From Thermotogaceae bacterium (GTDB lineage: Bacteria; Thermotogota; Thermotogae; Thermotogales; Thermotogaceae), in assembly GCA_027038385.1 (NCBI GenBank), contig JALVXE010000081.1:1-12196 (forward strand): a stretch of DNA of 12,196 nucleotides, in the 5' to 3' direction. How positions within the stretch are numbered: position 1 is the first letter of the stretch; each line of letters begins with the position of its first letter. The position numbers were made by a program, and so were the translations under genes. Positions 1-7,644 of this stretch are shown one piece after another. Below the pieces are notes generated by a model, which was not told the origin of the DNA, searched no databases, and saw only the letters and a list, made by a program, of their open reading frames with translations.

Positions 1-2809
1 CCCTCAAACGTGAATCATCGTACTCCAGATCTCTGACGTTGTCTCCAAGTGGAAGATTCCAGATTTCCTTCCCACTTACGGAGAAAGCGTACACCTTGTC
101 AGACGAATAGGCGTAAACCCTTCCACCTCCGATGTCAACTCCCTGAAAAGCTCCCGGTATCCTCGAAACGAATTTTTCACCTTTGAAGATCTCAATAGAA
201 TTCTCTTCAAGGAGAGCCACGTATCCGTCAGAGGCGACTACGTCCAAAACCTTTTCGTGAGCAACGATCTTTCCTCCACCAAGCCCGTACACGTACCTTC
301 CGAATGAGTAGTATCCGTCACCGAAAGACTCCGCCTTCGCGATATAGCTCGCAGATCTCCTTCCAACTAACAGGAGCTTTCCATCTGAAACGGCGTAAAC
401 TTCTCCGTTCCAAACCCCAAAGTCTGAAACGGATATGCCGGTTTCCACGACATTTCCATCGTATATGAACAGATCTCCATGAGACGAGAAAGCAGCCTTG
501 CCGGATGAGCACCTCACCTTTCCAACCGATTCGCTGAACACCTTTTTCCTTTTCAAATACAAACCCCCATCCGTTGCAACGAAGTCCCTGCACGTTGAGA
601 GAACAGCTTCGCCCCTTCCAAGCTTTTCCACAACCTCACCATCTCTTATCCTGTATACTCCCCTTCCGAACGCGATCACATCTTCTTTGCTTACATGTGC
701 GGATACAGCACCCGGGATGTCAACGGATCCCGTAACCTGTAGGTTGGAGTTCAGGAATACGATTCCCAACGTGTTGTCCGCAACGACATACCCATCTTGA
801 GTCTTTTCCATATCTCTGGGATCTGGGAGTTCCAAGGAGTTTCCACCTATTATCTCAACTCCCCAGTTCTCGACTGATATCAGTTTCTCACCATCCCTGA
901 GAACCTCTCTGACACTTCCCTTGGTGTTCCAACTCCTAAGAACGTTGAGGTCTGGGTCAAGCTCCATTATCTTTTCATCCATCCCTACGTATAGATCTCC
1001 GTCAAAGCTCAGGGACAATCCTCCAGGCAGATCTCTCTCTTCCAAAACGTTTCCATTAAGACCTATCTTTAGAATCTTCTGGTTTGTGAGAACGTATATC
1101 GCTCCGTTTCCAACCACCGCATCCAAAGCGTTCTCGCTTAGTATCGACAAAAGGACCATGTACCCGTCTTCCACATCTATTATGTAGACCTCCCCACCGT
1201 CTCCGACGATTACTGCGGTCTTCTTTTTGTAATCTATCTTCTTTCCAAAAATTCCTCCCATGCTGTCGGAAATCCTCATCCTGTCAGAAACGTTTATTAG
1301 AAATATCCCTTCTCCATTCGACAGAGCCAAGACGTTGTAAGGTTTCTCAACGAGCACGGTCTTCTCACTCTCAAACACCTTTCCGAATGCCTTGGCGACC
1401 ACTTTCAGCTTGTGCTCACCGTATCCGATCTTCAAACTCGCTTCCTTGGATTCTCCATGGTAAACCTCTTTGCCATCGACGTACAGTGAATAGACGGCCT
1501 CAATTGGGAAATCCCACCTCACGTTAACAGAAGTTCTCCAAACAACATTTGGAGCGCTTATCCTCAGAACTGGTTTGATTATGTCCACGGTTATCTCAGA
1601 AGATTTCTTCTCTCCCAGATCGTTAATGGCCACGACCTTTATCCTATGTCTTCCGACGGACAGATTCAAAACCACGTTGTTCTTATCGGTCTTTGATACC
1701 CTGTTTCCATCGACATAAACCTCGAAAGATAACTTTTCGCCATTGACAGTTGGCGATTCCCAAGCTACGGCGTACTTTCCAGGCAAAGACTTCTTTGCGG
1801 CTCTTATCTTCGGTTTCTGCGGCGGAAGAGGTTTCTTCACCAAAACGTCCGTTGAAACCTTCGTCTCATCCTCACCATCCGTTGCGACTATATCTATCTT
1901 GTGCTCTCCATACGTGGTTTCAACGGGACTTCCAGGAAGGACATCGACAGATTTGCCGTCCAAGAAAACCTCGCTTCTAACTGGATCTCCATCCGGGTCG
2001 AAGGCCCTCCACCACACCTTCACAAACCTGTTCTCAACCTTCACCGAGGTTATCTCAACTTTTGGGGGTCTGTTCGGCTTTTTTACATAAAACACCCAGT
2101 CAGCCTCGGAATGTGCACCAAATCTATCCTTAGCCACTACTCTCCACAGATGCTTCTCTCCTGGGGCGACTCTCACGGTGTACGAGCTCTTCTTCAGATC
2201 CTTCGCGATTCTTCTTCCATCCAAATAGAGATCGTAGAAGACTTCATCACCATCCGGGTCAGATGAAGTCCAGCTCAAAACAACGCTTGTGCTGGTGATC
2301 GTTTCACCGTTTGTGGGATTCAAGGCTTTCGGTGTTTCTGGAGGGTTGTCGTCGGCCGTTTCGAATCTCCAAACTGGGCTTCTCGAAACCCCTCCTCTTC
2401 CATCCCTAGCCACAACTCTCCACGTGTATTCCCTTCCGGGAAGGAGCTCCACTCTGTATGCCGGGAAATTGAGAGATGTTGCGATGAGTACTGGTGTTCC
2501 CTCTCCTAGGTAGAGATCATAGGATAGTTTGTCGCCGTTTGGATCTTCACAACCCCATTCTAACTTCACATCCCTTGGAACGTCCTTTTGGTCATCCTGA
2601 GGGTATTTCACGTAAGGTTGTGTCGGTGGTATGTTGACGTTCATCGATTTTACAGCCAGTATAACGCCCACTATTATCACCACGCCAAAGATCACCGCCA
2701 AAACACTCGACTTCATCCCAGATTTTTTAGACTTTTCGTTTTCTTCACTCTTTCTGCTCTCCATCCTCTTCTTGGACTCCCTGTAACTCCTCCTTTTTTT
2801 CTTGGACAT
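1..2809 (-). CDS. Membrane-anchored Fn3/Ig-like repeat and beta-propeller protein (partial, C-terminus off window)
   Basis: The frame is open from an ATG at 2809 to the left edge (936 codons read, no stop), so the C-terminus is missing. Residues 1-33 are very rich in Lys, Arg, Ser and Glu. A single hydrophobic segment at about 35-53 follows, with no signal-peptidase site evident, so it is probably a signal anchor with the rest outside the cytoplasm. Five related beta-sandwich-like units follow (about 64-152, 156-243, 247-326, 330-412, 414-489). The first three carry a DPxGD motif (89-93, 184-188, 271-275), and all five have a YDLYLDG-like strand. From about 490 to the end there are many short repeats of the form 'DGxVYxxxxxKI', typical of a beta-propeller (PQQ/WD-like). 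I see no catalytic motif, and the function is unknown; an envelope scaffold, binding or sensor role is an inference. The ribosome binding site GGGAGGTG (2824-2817) lies 7-8 bases before the ATG. The gene follows acpP, separated by a terminator-like hairpin. Confidence 0.85.
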   Translation of the reverse strand, partial: MSKKKRRSYRESKKRMESRKSEENEKSKKSGMKSSVLAVIFGVVIIVGVILAVKSMNVNIPPTQPYVKYPQDDQKDVPRDVKLEWGCEDPNGDKLSYDLYLGEGTPVLIATSLNFPAYRVELLPGREYTWRVVARDGRGGVSRSPVWRFETADDNPPETPKALNPTNGETITSTSVVLSWTSSDPDGDEVFYDLYLDGRRIAKDLKKSSYTVRVAPGEKHLWRVVAKDRFGAHSEADWVFYVKKPNRPPKVEITSVKVENRFVKVWWRAFDPDGDPVRSEVFLDGKSVDVLPGSPVETTYGEHKIDIVATDGEDETKVSTDVLVKKPLPPQKPKIRAAKKSLPGKYAVAWESPTVNGEKLSFEVYVDGNRVSKTDKNNVVLNLSVGRHRIKVVAINDLGEKKSSEITVDIIKPVLRISAPNVVWRTSVNVRWDFPIEAVYSLYVDGKEVYHGESKEASLKIGYGEHKLKVVAKAFGKVFESEKTVLVEKPYNVLALSNGEGIFLINVSDRMRISDSMGGIFGKKIDYKKKTAVIVGDGGEVYIIDVEDGYMVLLSILSENALDAVVGNGAIYVLTNQKILKIGLNGNVLEERDLPGGLSLSFDGDLYVGMDEKIMELDPDLNVLRSWNTKGSVREVLRDGEKLISVENWGVEIIGGNSLELPDPRDMEKTQDGYVVADNTLGIVFLNSNLQVTGSVDIPGAVSAHVSKEDVIAFGRGVYRIRDGEVVEKLGRGEAVLSTCRDFVATDGGLYLKRKKVFSESVGKVRCSSGKAAFSSHGDLFIYDGNVVETGISVSDFGVWNGEVYAVSDGKLLLVGRRSASYIAKAESFGDGYYSFGRYVYGLGGGKIVAHEKVLDVVASDGYVALLEENSIEIFKGEKFVSRIPGAFQGVDIGGGRVYAYSSDKVYAFSVSGKEIWNLPLGDNVRDLEYDDSRLR

Positions 2810-2827
2810 TCAGGAGCACCTCCCGGG

Positions 2828-2850
2828 AAAAGAAAGGGGGCAGAGCCCCC
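2828..2850 (-). terminator. Terminator-like hairpin after acpP
   Basis: Reading the minus strand, GGGGGC (2850-2845), loop TCT, and GCCCCC (2841-2836) form a perfect 6-bp all-GC stem starting 1 base after the acpP stop codon. It is followed by TTTCTTTT (2835-2828). This fits a short intrinsic terminator or a partial one. The next gene starts only 19 bases further on, so readthrough or attenuation is likely rather than complete termination. Its strength is not known from sequence alone. Confidence 0.6.
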
Positions 2851-2851
2851 A

Positions 2852-3091
2852 TCACATTTTCGACATGATCCCATCGACCACATCCTTGACCGTCTTGATG
2901 TTTTCCAGCTCTTCGTCTTCAATCTTGACGTCGAATTCCTCCTCGAAGACCATAACCAAATCCACAAGGTCGAGAGAATCCGCCCCAAGGTCGTCTACCA
3001 AGGAAGCCTCTTCGGTGACCTCATCTTTATCCACACCGAGTTTATCGGCTATGAGTTCCCTAACCTTTTCGAGTATTTCTTCTCTGCTCAC
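2852..3091 (-). CDS. acpP: Acyl carrier protein
   Basis: This 79-residue acidic protein has the usual ACP length and carries the GADSLDLVDLV motif at 36-46. Ser39 in DSL is the site for the 4'-phosphopantetheine arm. The sequence predicts a four-helix bundle with the acidic helix II (VDLVMVFEEEF) that docks partner enzymes. The family carries growing acyl chains in type II fatty-acid synthesis in the cytoplasm. The start codon is GTG (3091-3089), preceded by GAGGAGGTG (3107-3099), which lies across the end of the upstream maltosyltransferase gene. Only 3 bases separate that gene's TAA from this GTG, so translation is probably coupled. The neighbours are unusual: no fab genes are seen, unlike the common fabD-fabG-acpP-fabF order. 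The identity is secure. Confidence 0.97.
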   Translation of the reverse strand: MSREEILEKVRELIADKLGVDKDEVTEEASLVDDLGADSLDLVDLVMVFEEEFDVKIEDEELENIKTVKDVVDGIMSKM

Positions 3092-3094
3092 AAC

Positions 3095-5107
3095 TTACAC
3101 CTCCTCGTAGAATACCTCGATGAGACTGAAGGAGAGCCCCTCCAAACTCACGGACATCCATCCATTCTCATCCGAGATGCTCTCCCACTTCTCCCCATCC
3201 CAGATCCTCGCTCTCCTAATCGATATATCACCTCCTTTGGTGTTTTTGAGATCTATCCTTATCCCCCTCGGGTTCTTGTCCAGATTTCCAACGGCTATGA
3301 CGGCCCTCCCGTCCATCCAGAACGAAGCGTTTGCAGTCTTTCCGTCTTGCCAATCGAACCAAACGGGTCTGTACTCACCCTTCTCCAGAAGATCGGAATA
3401 TATCCCCCTGACAACCGAGAGTTTTTTGAGAAAATCCAATATCTCCTCGTCATGCTTATCCCAATGGAGCGCGTAATGATCGAAAAAAGCGAGTTTTGCA
3501 AAGAACTCGTCGGATGGTGGAAGAACAGTCCTTCCCTCATCGTTATTATCAAGTCCTAAGTTCATTGGTTCTATCTCGCCCAGTTCCTGACCTGAATTTA
3601 TGAAGAGTATCCCGTTTGGCGAGAAGGCGAGAAGAAACGGAACGAGTTTCTTCAGGTCCTCTCCGAATTCCCTGACTCTTATCCTCGGTGTGTCTGGAGT
3701 TTCCGCAGCTGCCAGGTATGGGATCTTCAAGTTCGGGGCTATATCTTGATAAAACTCGTAGGCTTTATCAGGAATCCTTGGCATCATCCACCAGCTGTTC
3801 CCTATTATCGCGTCATACCCAGAACTTTTCGCATCTTCGTCTCTCGAGACATCCAGCTCTTCGGCTATGAAAACAAACGCTGGATCTATCTCCCTCGCCC
3901 TGTCCATTATCATCTTCTCCAACTTCTTTGGAAGGGCGTGTCCCATGTCGAGCCTGATTCCATCTATTCCGAATCTCTTCTGATATGACGGAACTATCGA
4001 GGCTATGTAATCCCAAAGCTCCACATTCTCCTCATCACCCGGGAATAAGGAAGCCTTTATCACGTCGAAGAGTATGTAGGGCGGCTGGTCGTAATCTATG
4101 AACTTTTTCGCGGCCCTTGGAGCGTCCATATAGAGCCTGAGGAAAGTCACATCGTCCCAGGTAGGCTGAGGGTCGTTTATCCAATCCGAGAACCCAGGCG
4201 GTGTGATGAGACCGAACTCTTTAACCACCTCACTCAACAGATTTTCCGGGTTGCTCTTCACTATATTTTCCCACTTCTGAGGATCTAGCTCCTTTGGATT
4301 CGGAGAAAACTTCTCCAGGTGCTTTCTCACACTCTCCAAAGAGTAAATGTACTCAAGATCACTCTCCTCCGGTATCTTGAAACCCATCCCCGGTATCTTT
4401 GGAGGGGCGTAGGATGGAAGATCCTCAACCCTTATCCAGTAGAACCAGTCTGGATGATCTTTTATCAGGTCGCTGTCCCTTGCAGCGGTTCTTGGTATGA
4501 AGTCTATTAGAACCCTTATACCGAGTATGTGTGCTGCCTCTACAAAAGCTTTAAACTCTTCCTCAGCACTGAAACCTTCGAGAAGTGGATCGTGGTAGGA
4601 TTCTTCTATTTCGATGGGATTTTTAACGGCGTATGGAGACCCCACTTCCCCCTTCTTGAAGAGGTTACTCACTTTGCTGACCGGGAGAAGGTACACCGTG
4701 TCGACATCCAGCCTTTTCAGATAAGTGAGAACTGCTATAGCCTTTAGAAAAGTCCCGTTCTCTCTGTACCCCAAAACGTCGTCTGGTTCGAACCTTCCAA
4801 ACCCCTTGTGGTTATAAGAAGCCGTAGTCCTCACAAGCATCGAATACATCTTAGAGCGCTTTATCCAGCTCGGGTCGTTCTCTCCCTTCAGGGATGCCAG
4901 GGATACCAGATAGTTCTCCCCATCGCTTGACATCTTGGCGAGCTTTTCAAGTACCTTAGAGTAAAACTCGTAAGGATCGACGAAGTACTTTCCATTCATC
5001 TCCCTGACTTCTCCGTCGTACCAAGCCGGTATCCAGAGTTTGGGCAAGGCGTAATTCTTCTTACCTTTTTTCCCTTTCAAGAAATTCGCTATTTCCTTCA
5101 GCAGCAT
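3095..5107 (-). CDS. mmt: Maltosyltransferase, GH13 alpha-amylase superfamily
   Basis: This 670-residue protein matches, as I recall it, the T. maritima maltosyltransferase (about 639 residues) along its length, including LPKLWIP (21-27), RTTASYNHKG (93-102) and FIPRTAARDSDLI (203-215). That enzyme moves maltosyl units between maltodextrins in the cytoplasm. Catalytic GH13 positions are visible: nucleophile Asp387 in GIDGIRLDMGH, acid/base Glu416 in FIAEELD, and Asp472 in ETPDTPR. Region I reads DFIPRTAA rather than the usual DxVxNH, a trait shared with the T. maritima enzyme; the ETPDTPR region also recalls GlgE maltosyltransferases. The C-terminal part (about 580-670) is an all-beta domain. 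I chose ATG 5107 (MLLKEI) because GGAGG (5120-5116) sits 8 bases before it and the T. maritima protein begins there. A GTG at 5122 would extend it by 5 residues but overlaps that ribosome binding site. It is first in a likely mmt-acpP operon with its own promoter. Confidence 0.93.
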   Translation of the reverse strand: MLLKEIANFLKGKKGKKNYALPKLWIPAWYDGEVREMNGKYFVDPYEFYSKVLEKLAKMSSDGENYLVSLASLKGENDPSWIKRSKMYSMLVRTTASYNHKGFGRFEPDDVLGYRENGTFLKAIAVLTYLKRLDVDTVYLLPVSKVSNLFKKGEVGSPYAVKNPIEIEESYHDPLLEGFSAEEEFKAFVEAAHILGIRVLIDFIPRTAARDSDLIKDHPDWFYWIRVEDLPSYAPPKIPGMGFKIPEESDLEYIYSLESVRKHLEKFSPNPKELDPQKWENIVKSNPENLLSEVVKEFGLITPPGFSDWINDPQPTWDDVTFLRLYMDAPRAAKKFIDYDQPPYILFDVIKASLFPGDEENVELWDYIASIVPSYQKRFGIDGIRLDMGHALPKKLEKMIMDRAREIDPAFVFIAEELDVSRDEDAKSSGYDAIIGNSWWMMPRIPDKAYEFYQDIAPNLKIPYLAAAETPDTPRIRVREFGEDLKKLVPFLLAFSPNGILFINSGQELGEIEPMNLGLDNNDEGRTVLPPSDEFFAKLAFFDHYALHWDKHDEEILDFLKKLSVVRGIYSDLLEKGEYRPVWFDWQDGKTANASFWMDGRAVIAVGNLDKNPRGIRIDLKNTKGGDISIRRARIWDGEKWESISDENGWMSVSLEGLSFSLIEVFYEEV

Positions 5108-5117
5108 AAAGACCACC

Positions 5118-5132
5118 TCCACAGGATGTGGA
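5118..5132 (-). promoter_or_regulatory. Small hairpin overlapping the mmt ribosome binding site
   Basis: On the minus strand TCCACA (5132-5127), loop TCC, and TGTGGA (5123-5118) form a perfect 6-bp stem. The second arm includes the first three bases of GGAGG (5120-5116), the ribosome binding site used by the ATG at 5107. The hairpin would lie near the 5' end of a leader of about 30 bases and could reduce initiation when folded. A 6-bp stem at the growth temperature of a thermophile would be marginal, so the function is uncertain. Confidence 0.3.
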
Positions 5133-5133
5133 T

Positions 5134-5152
5134 CTCAAATTTGAGTATAACA
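5134..5152 (-). promoter_or_regulatory. Promoter for mmt-acpP with overlapping palindrome
   Basis: The minus strand reads TGTTATACT at 5152-5144, an extended -10 element (TGnTATACT). I see no good -35 at 16-18 bases; a TTGATA at 5177-5172 is 22 bases away. The perfect 12-base palindrome CTCAAATTTGAG (5145-5134) begins inside the -10 and would cover the expected transcription start (about 5137), which fits a repressor site. The same TGnTATACT form occurs upstream of the murJ-like gene, which supports its use as a promoter here. No terminator is seen between the SDR stop codon and this promoter, so some readthrough from the upstream operon is likely. Confidence 0.55.
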
Positions 5153-5190
5153 TAACCTAAAAGCGGAGGGATATCAACAAGTTAGACATC

Positions 5191-5979
5191 TCAGTGTACG
5201 CAGACACCCCCGGTTACGTTCAGAGCCTGACCGGTCATGAAGTTTGCGTCGCTCGATGCCAAGAACTTCACCACTTTCGCTACATCCTCAGGTGTGCACA
5301 ACCTTCCCAGGGGGGTCATATCGATGTATTCCTGTCGGACTTTTTCAGGATCATCTATTCCCCTGAGCTTTGCCTCCCAAACCACCTCTCTATCCTGCAT
5401 GCTCGTCTTCACGAATCCTGGACAGACAGCGTTGACGTTTATACCGTATTCGGCAAGCTCCTTAGCCATAGCCTGTGTCAATCCGAGGACTGCAAATTTC
5501 GATGCGGAATAGTGGGCCAGAAGAGGTGCCCCAAGCTTTGCCGCCATCGATGCGACGTTCACTATCTTTCCTTTCTTTCTTTTCATCATTTCAGGAGCGA
5601 CGTATTTCGAAACCAGCCAAGCTCCCTTCGCGTTTACGTTCATGTTGAAGTTCCATTCCTCTTCTGTGAGTTCCCAGAACCAGTTCATCGTGGAGACACC
5701 GGCGTTGTTCACCAAGACATCTATCGCTCCGAAATCCTCTATTATCTCCTTGACGACTTCTTTTACCATATCCTCTTTCGTTACATCCAGCTCGTAAGCT
5801 CTGGATTTGCCTGAATATTTTCTGACTTCCTTCAAGGTCCTTTCAAGTTCGTCAAAGTCCTTATCTCCAAGGGCCATGAGAGCTCCTTCTTTTGCAAATT
5901 CGAGTGCTATCGCCCTACCTATTCCACGAGCCGATCCGGTGACGAAAACCACTTTTCCTTCAAACCTTCTGCAATTCAT
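5191..5979 (-). CDS. Short-chain dehydrogenase/reductase (SDR, probably NAD-dependent)
   Basis: This 262-residue protein has the normal length for a classical SDR. It shows the nucleotide-binding TGSARGIG (14-21), NNAG (91-94), and the active-site set Asn116, Ser144, Tyr157 and Lys161 (YSASK). Asp39 at the end of the second beta strand suggests a preference for NAD(H) over NADP(H). The PGFVKT motif (188-193) and a glycine-rich end (MTGQALNVTGG) also fit. The family includes 3-oxoacyl-ACP reductases, polyol and sugar dehydrogenases and diacetyl reductases, and sequence alone does not decide the substrate. Because it closes a DeoR-BtpA-SDR operon, a polyol or sugar-derived substrate is the better inference, although FabG-like activity cannot be excluded with acpP nearby. 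ATG 5979 is preferred because GGAGGG (5991-5986) lies 6 bases before it; the ATG at 5985 directly abuts that site. Confidence 0.88.
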   Translation of the reverse strand: MNCRRFEGKVVFVTGSARGIGRAIALEFAKEGALMALGDKDFDELERTLKEVRKYSGKSRAYELDVTKEDMVKEVVKEIIEDFGAIDVLVNNAGVSTMNWFWELTEEEWNFNMNVNAKGAWLVSKYVAPEMMKRKKGKIVNVASMAAKLGAPLLAHYSASKFAVLGLTQAMAKELAEYGINVNAVCPGFVKTSMQDREVVWEAKLRGIDDPEKVRQEYIDMTPLGRLCTPEDVAKVVKFLASSDANFMTGQALNVTGGVCVH

Positions 5980-6025
5980 CTTCATCCCTCCAGATGTCGG
6001 TCGTGCCCTACAACCTCTTTGTTTT

Positions 6026-6835
6026 TCACGAGGAGCTTCTCAGCTTTCTGACAACTTTCATGAAGCTCCTAACTTTTTCGACATCAACGGGATTCCAGGT
6101 GATTCCATCTTTTTTCAGGCTCGTTCCCACTATCGCACCATCTGCTACCTTCAAAACCGCTTCAACGTTTTCCCTCTTCACCCCGGTGTTCGCAAAAACT
6201 GGAATTTCAACGGCGGATTTCACCTCTTCTATGTGTGAAACATCCGGAGCTTCACCGGTCATCGGTCCGGAGACGAGAACAGCGTCTGCAAGTGAAGAAA
6301 AAGCGATACTCTTGGCGATTCCCTTGAGACTTCTTCTGTCCAATCTACTTGCGAACTCTGCAGATATGTTGAAAAACACCCTTACATCTGACGCGTCTAT
6401 GAGTTTTCTGTACCTGTAAAAATTTCCAACATCGGTGTTCCAAAATCCCATATCTGACGCGTAAACTCCGCTGATGACTTCCCTTATAAATCTCGCGCCC
6501 GTGGCCTTGGCTATCGCGATGGCAGCCATCGGATCCCAAAGAACATCGATACCAAAGGGAACCTTTATTTTATCCATCAGCTCTCCTATAACCCTTGACA
6601 TAGCGGCAACGGTCGAGAAATCCGCTTTAAGAGTGTACGGCCTGTCATTTTCGTTGCAGAACATAACACCGTCAACTCCACCATCTTGAAGGGCTTTCAA
6701 ATCCGATTTGACTCTGTCTAAGATGTAATCCATACCTTTTGAATCATCATAAAGCGGAGATCCTGGAAGTGGTGGAAAATGAACCATGCCTATTATCGGC
6801 TTCTCCGTGTTGAAAATCTCCTTAACCCAGCTCAT
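6026..6835 (-). CDS. BtpA/SgcQ-family TIM-barrel protein
   Basis: This 269-residue protein has the hallmarks of the BtpA family (COG0434): GMVHFPPLPGSP (16-27), FCNENDRPY (59-67), FGIDVLWDP (94-102), FIREVISGVYASDMG (116-130), VSGPMTGEAPD (188-198) and a closing ADGAIVGTSLKKDG (231-244) that resembles a phosphate-binding loop of TIM barrels. The length is typical. The family was named for a cyanobacterial photosystem I assembly factor, but in heterotrophs it is found in sugar and nucleoside clusters (SgcQ in E. coli), where its reaction is not established. No photosynthesis role is plausible here. A ribosome binding site, GGAGG, lies across the DeoR stop codon, and 13 bases separate the two genes, so it is co-transcribed with the repressor. 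The SDR gene follows 46 bases after its stop. Likely a sugar- or nucleoside-related lyase, aldolase or hydrolase; this is an inference. Confidence 0.88.
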   Translation of the reverse strand: MSWVKEIFNTEKPIIGMVHFPPLPGSPLYDDSKGMDYILDRVKSDLKALQDGGVDGVMFCNENDRPYTLKADFSTVAAMSRVIGELMDKIKVPFGIDVLWDPMAAIAIAKATGARFIREVISGVYASDMGFWNTDVGNFYRYRKLIDASDVRVFFNISAEFASRLDRRSLKGIAKSIAFSSLADAVLVSGPMTGEAPDVSHIEEVKSAVEIPVFANTGVKRENVEAVLKVADGAIVGTSLKKDGITWNPVDVEKVRSFMKVVRKLRSSS

Positions 6836-6848
6836 ACCGACTCCTCCT

Positions 6849-7628
6849 TTAAACGATGATCAAATCGATTCCTTTTTTCCTTATCTTTGAAGCGGTATCT
6901 ACATCTATACCATTAGATGTTATGAAGACGTTCACAACTTCAATGGGCGCAACCCTTACAAACCCGACTTTTCCGATCTTCGTATGATCCGCCATGAGGA
7001 ACACCCTTCTGCCTTGGGATATCATGGACTCTTTGACGTGAGTCTCAAAGGTTGAGAAATTCGTTATTCCGATATCCACATCCACGGCATCCGCGGTGAG
7101 GAAAACTTTATCGACGTGAAATCTCTTCACCATCTCAGCCGCTATATCCCCGCCGATACTGAAATACCCAGGCCGGACGATTCCTCCGACTATGTGGGTT
7201 TCTATATCCGGGTTCTTCGCGAGCTCTTCTGCAACTTTCACATCCACGGTTATAACCTTCAAACCGCTTTTTCCCATGAGAAACTTTGCGAAGTAGTACG
7301 CCGTCGTTCCCGAATCCACCATGAGACTATCTCCATCCTCCACGAATTCCGCAGCTCTCTTTGCAATCCTTATCTTCTCTTTGGAGTTCATCGAAAGCTT
7401 CAGTTCGAACATGTACTCGAGGGACTTCTTGCTCTTATCCAAAAGAATGCCGCCCCTGACACGCTTTAAAGGGAGTGTGGTGTGGGCGGCGAGCTCGTTC
7501 AGATATCTTCGTGCAGTTACCTCAGACACGCCGAGTGTCCTCGCCGCCACACCGACGGATATCCCACCCTCCTTGCTCACAATTTCTATCAATTTATTGA
7601 TCATTTTTTCTTTATTTGATCTATTCAT
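6849..7628 (-). CDS. DeoR/GlpR-family transcriptional repressor
   Basis: The 259 residues are normal for the family. An N-terminal winged helix-turn-helix (about 8-62, with GVSEVTARRYLNEL as the recognition region and RVRGGILL as the wing) is followed by the DeoR sensor domain: VDSGTT (104-109), HIVGGIVRPGYFSIGG (145-160), FLTADAVDVDIGITN (176-190), and MADHTKIGK (212-220). Such proteins bind phosphorylated sugars or related metabolites and release their operators when these are present. It is the first gene of an operon with the BtpA and SDR genes, so it probably controls them and itself. The ATG at 7628 has no visible ribosome binding site, and the promoter lies so close that the mRNA would be leaderless or nearly so. 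An operator-like inverted repeat covers both the -10 element and the start codon. The effector is unknown. Confidence 0.92.
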   Translation of the reverse strand: MNRSNKEKMINKLIEIVSKEGGISVGVAARTLGVSEVTARRYLNELAAHTTLPLKRVRGGILLDKSKKSLEYMFELKLSMNSKEKIRIAKRAAEFVEDGDSLMVDSGTTAYYFAKFLMGKSGLKVITVDVKVAEELAKNPDIETHIVGGIVRPGYFSIGGDIAAEMVKRFHVDKVFLTADAVDVDIGITNFSTFETHVKESMISQGRRVFLMADHTKIGKVGFVRVAPIEVVNVFITSNGIDVDTASKIRKKGIDLIIV

Positions 7629-7644
7629 AGCATGAATATGCTAT
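7627..7644 (-). promoter_or_regulatory. Candidate DeoR operator (inverted repeat)
   Basis: ATAGCAT (7627-7633) and ATGCTAT (7638-7644) are perfect 7-base arms around a 4-base centre. The repeat covers the -10 element of the deoR-family promoter (7643-7638) and the first two bases read of its ATG (7628-7627). Protein binding here would block the promoter, so autoregulation by the encoded repressor is the simplest inference. I did not find a second copy upstream of mmt or in the 8623-8674 divergent region. Confidence 0.6.

Noticed and set aside
3227..3238. Perfect internal Shine-Dalgarno-like AAAGGAGGTGAT on the minus strand inside mmt
   Set aside because: It encodes KGGD in the mmt frame. A GTG within it opens only a frame of about 25 codons with no recognisable product, so no internal gene is supported.
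2588..3559. Long plus-strand open frame of 323 codons across the start of the envelope gene, acpP and the end of mmt
   Set aside because: It is antisense to three well-supported genes, has a composition unlike a real protein (many His, Pro, Arg) and no ribosome binding site was evident; it is an echo of codon use on the other strand.
5172..5177. TTGATA as a -35 for the mmt promoter
   Set aside because: It is 22 bases from the TATACT -10, too far for a normal promoter; the extended -10 is the better explanation.
5194..5814. Plus-strand open frame of 206 codons opposite the SDR gene
   Set aside because: It lies wholly inside the SDR gene on the opposite strand, with Cys/His-rich unnatural composition and no family features.
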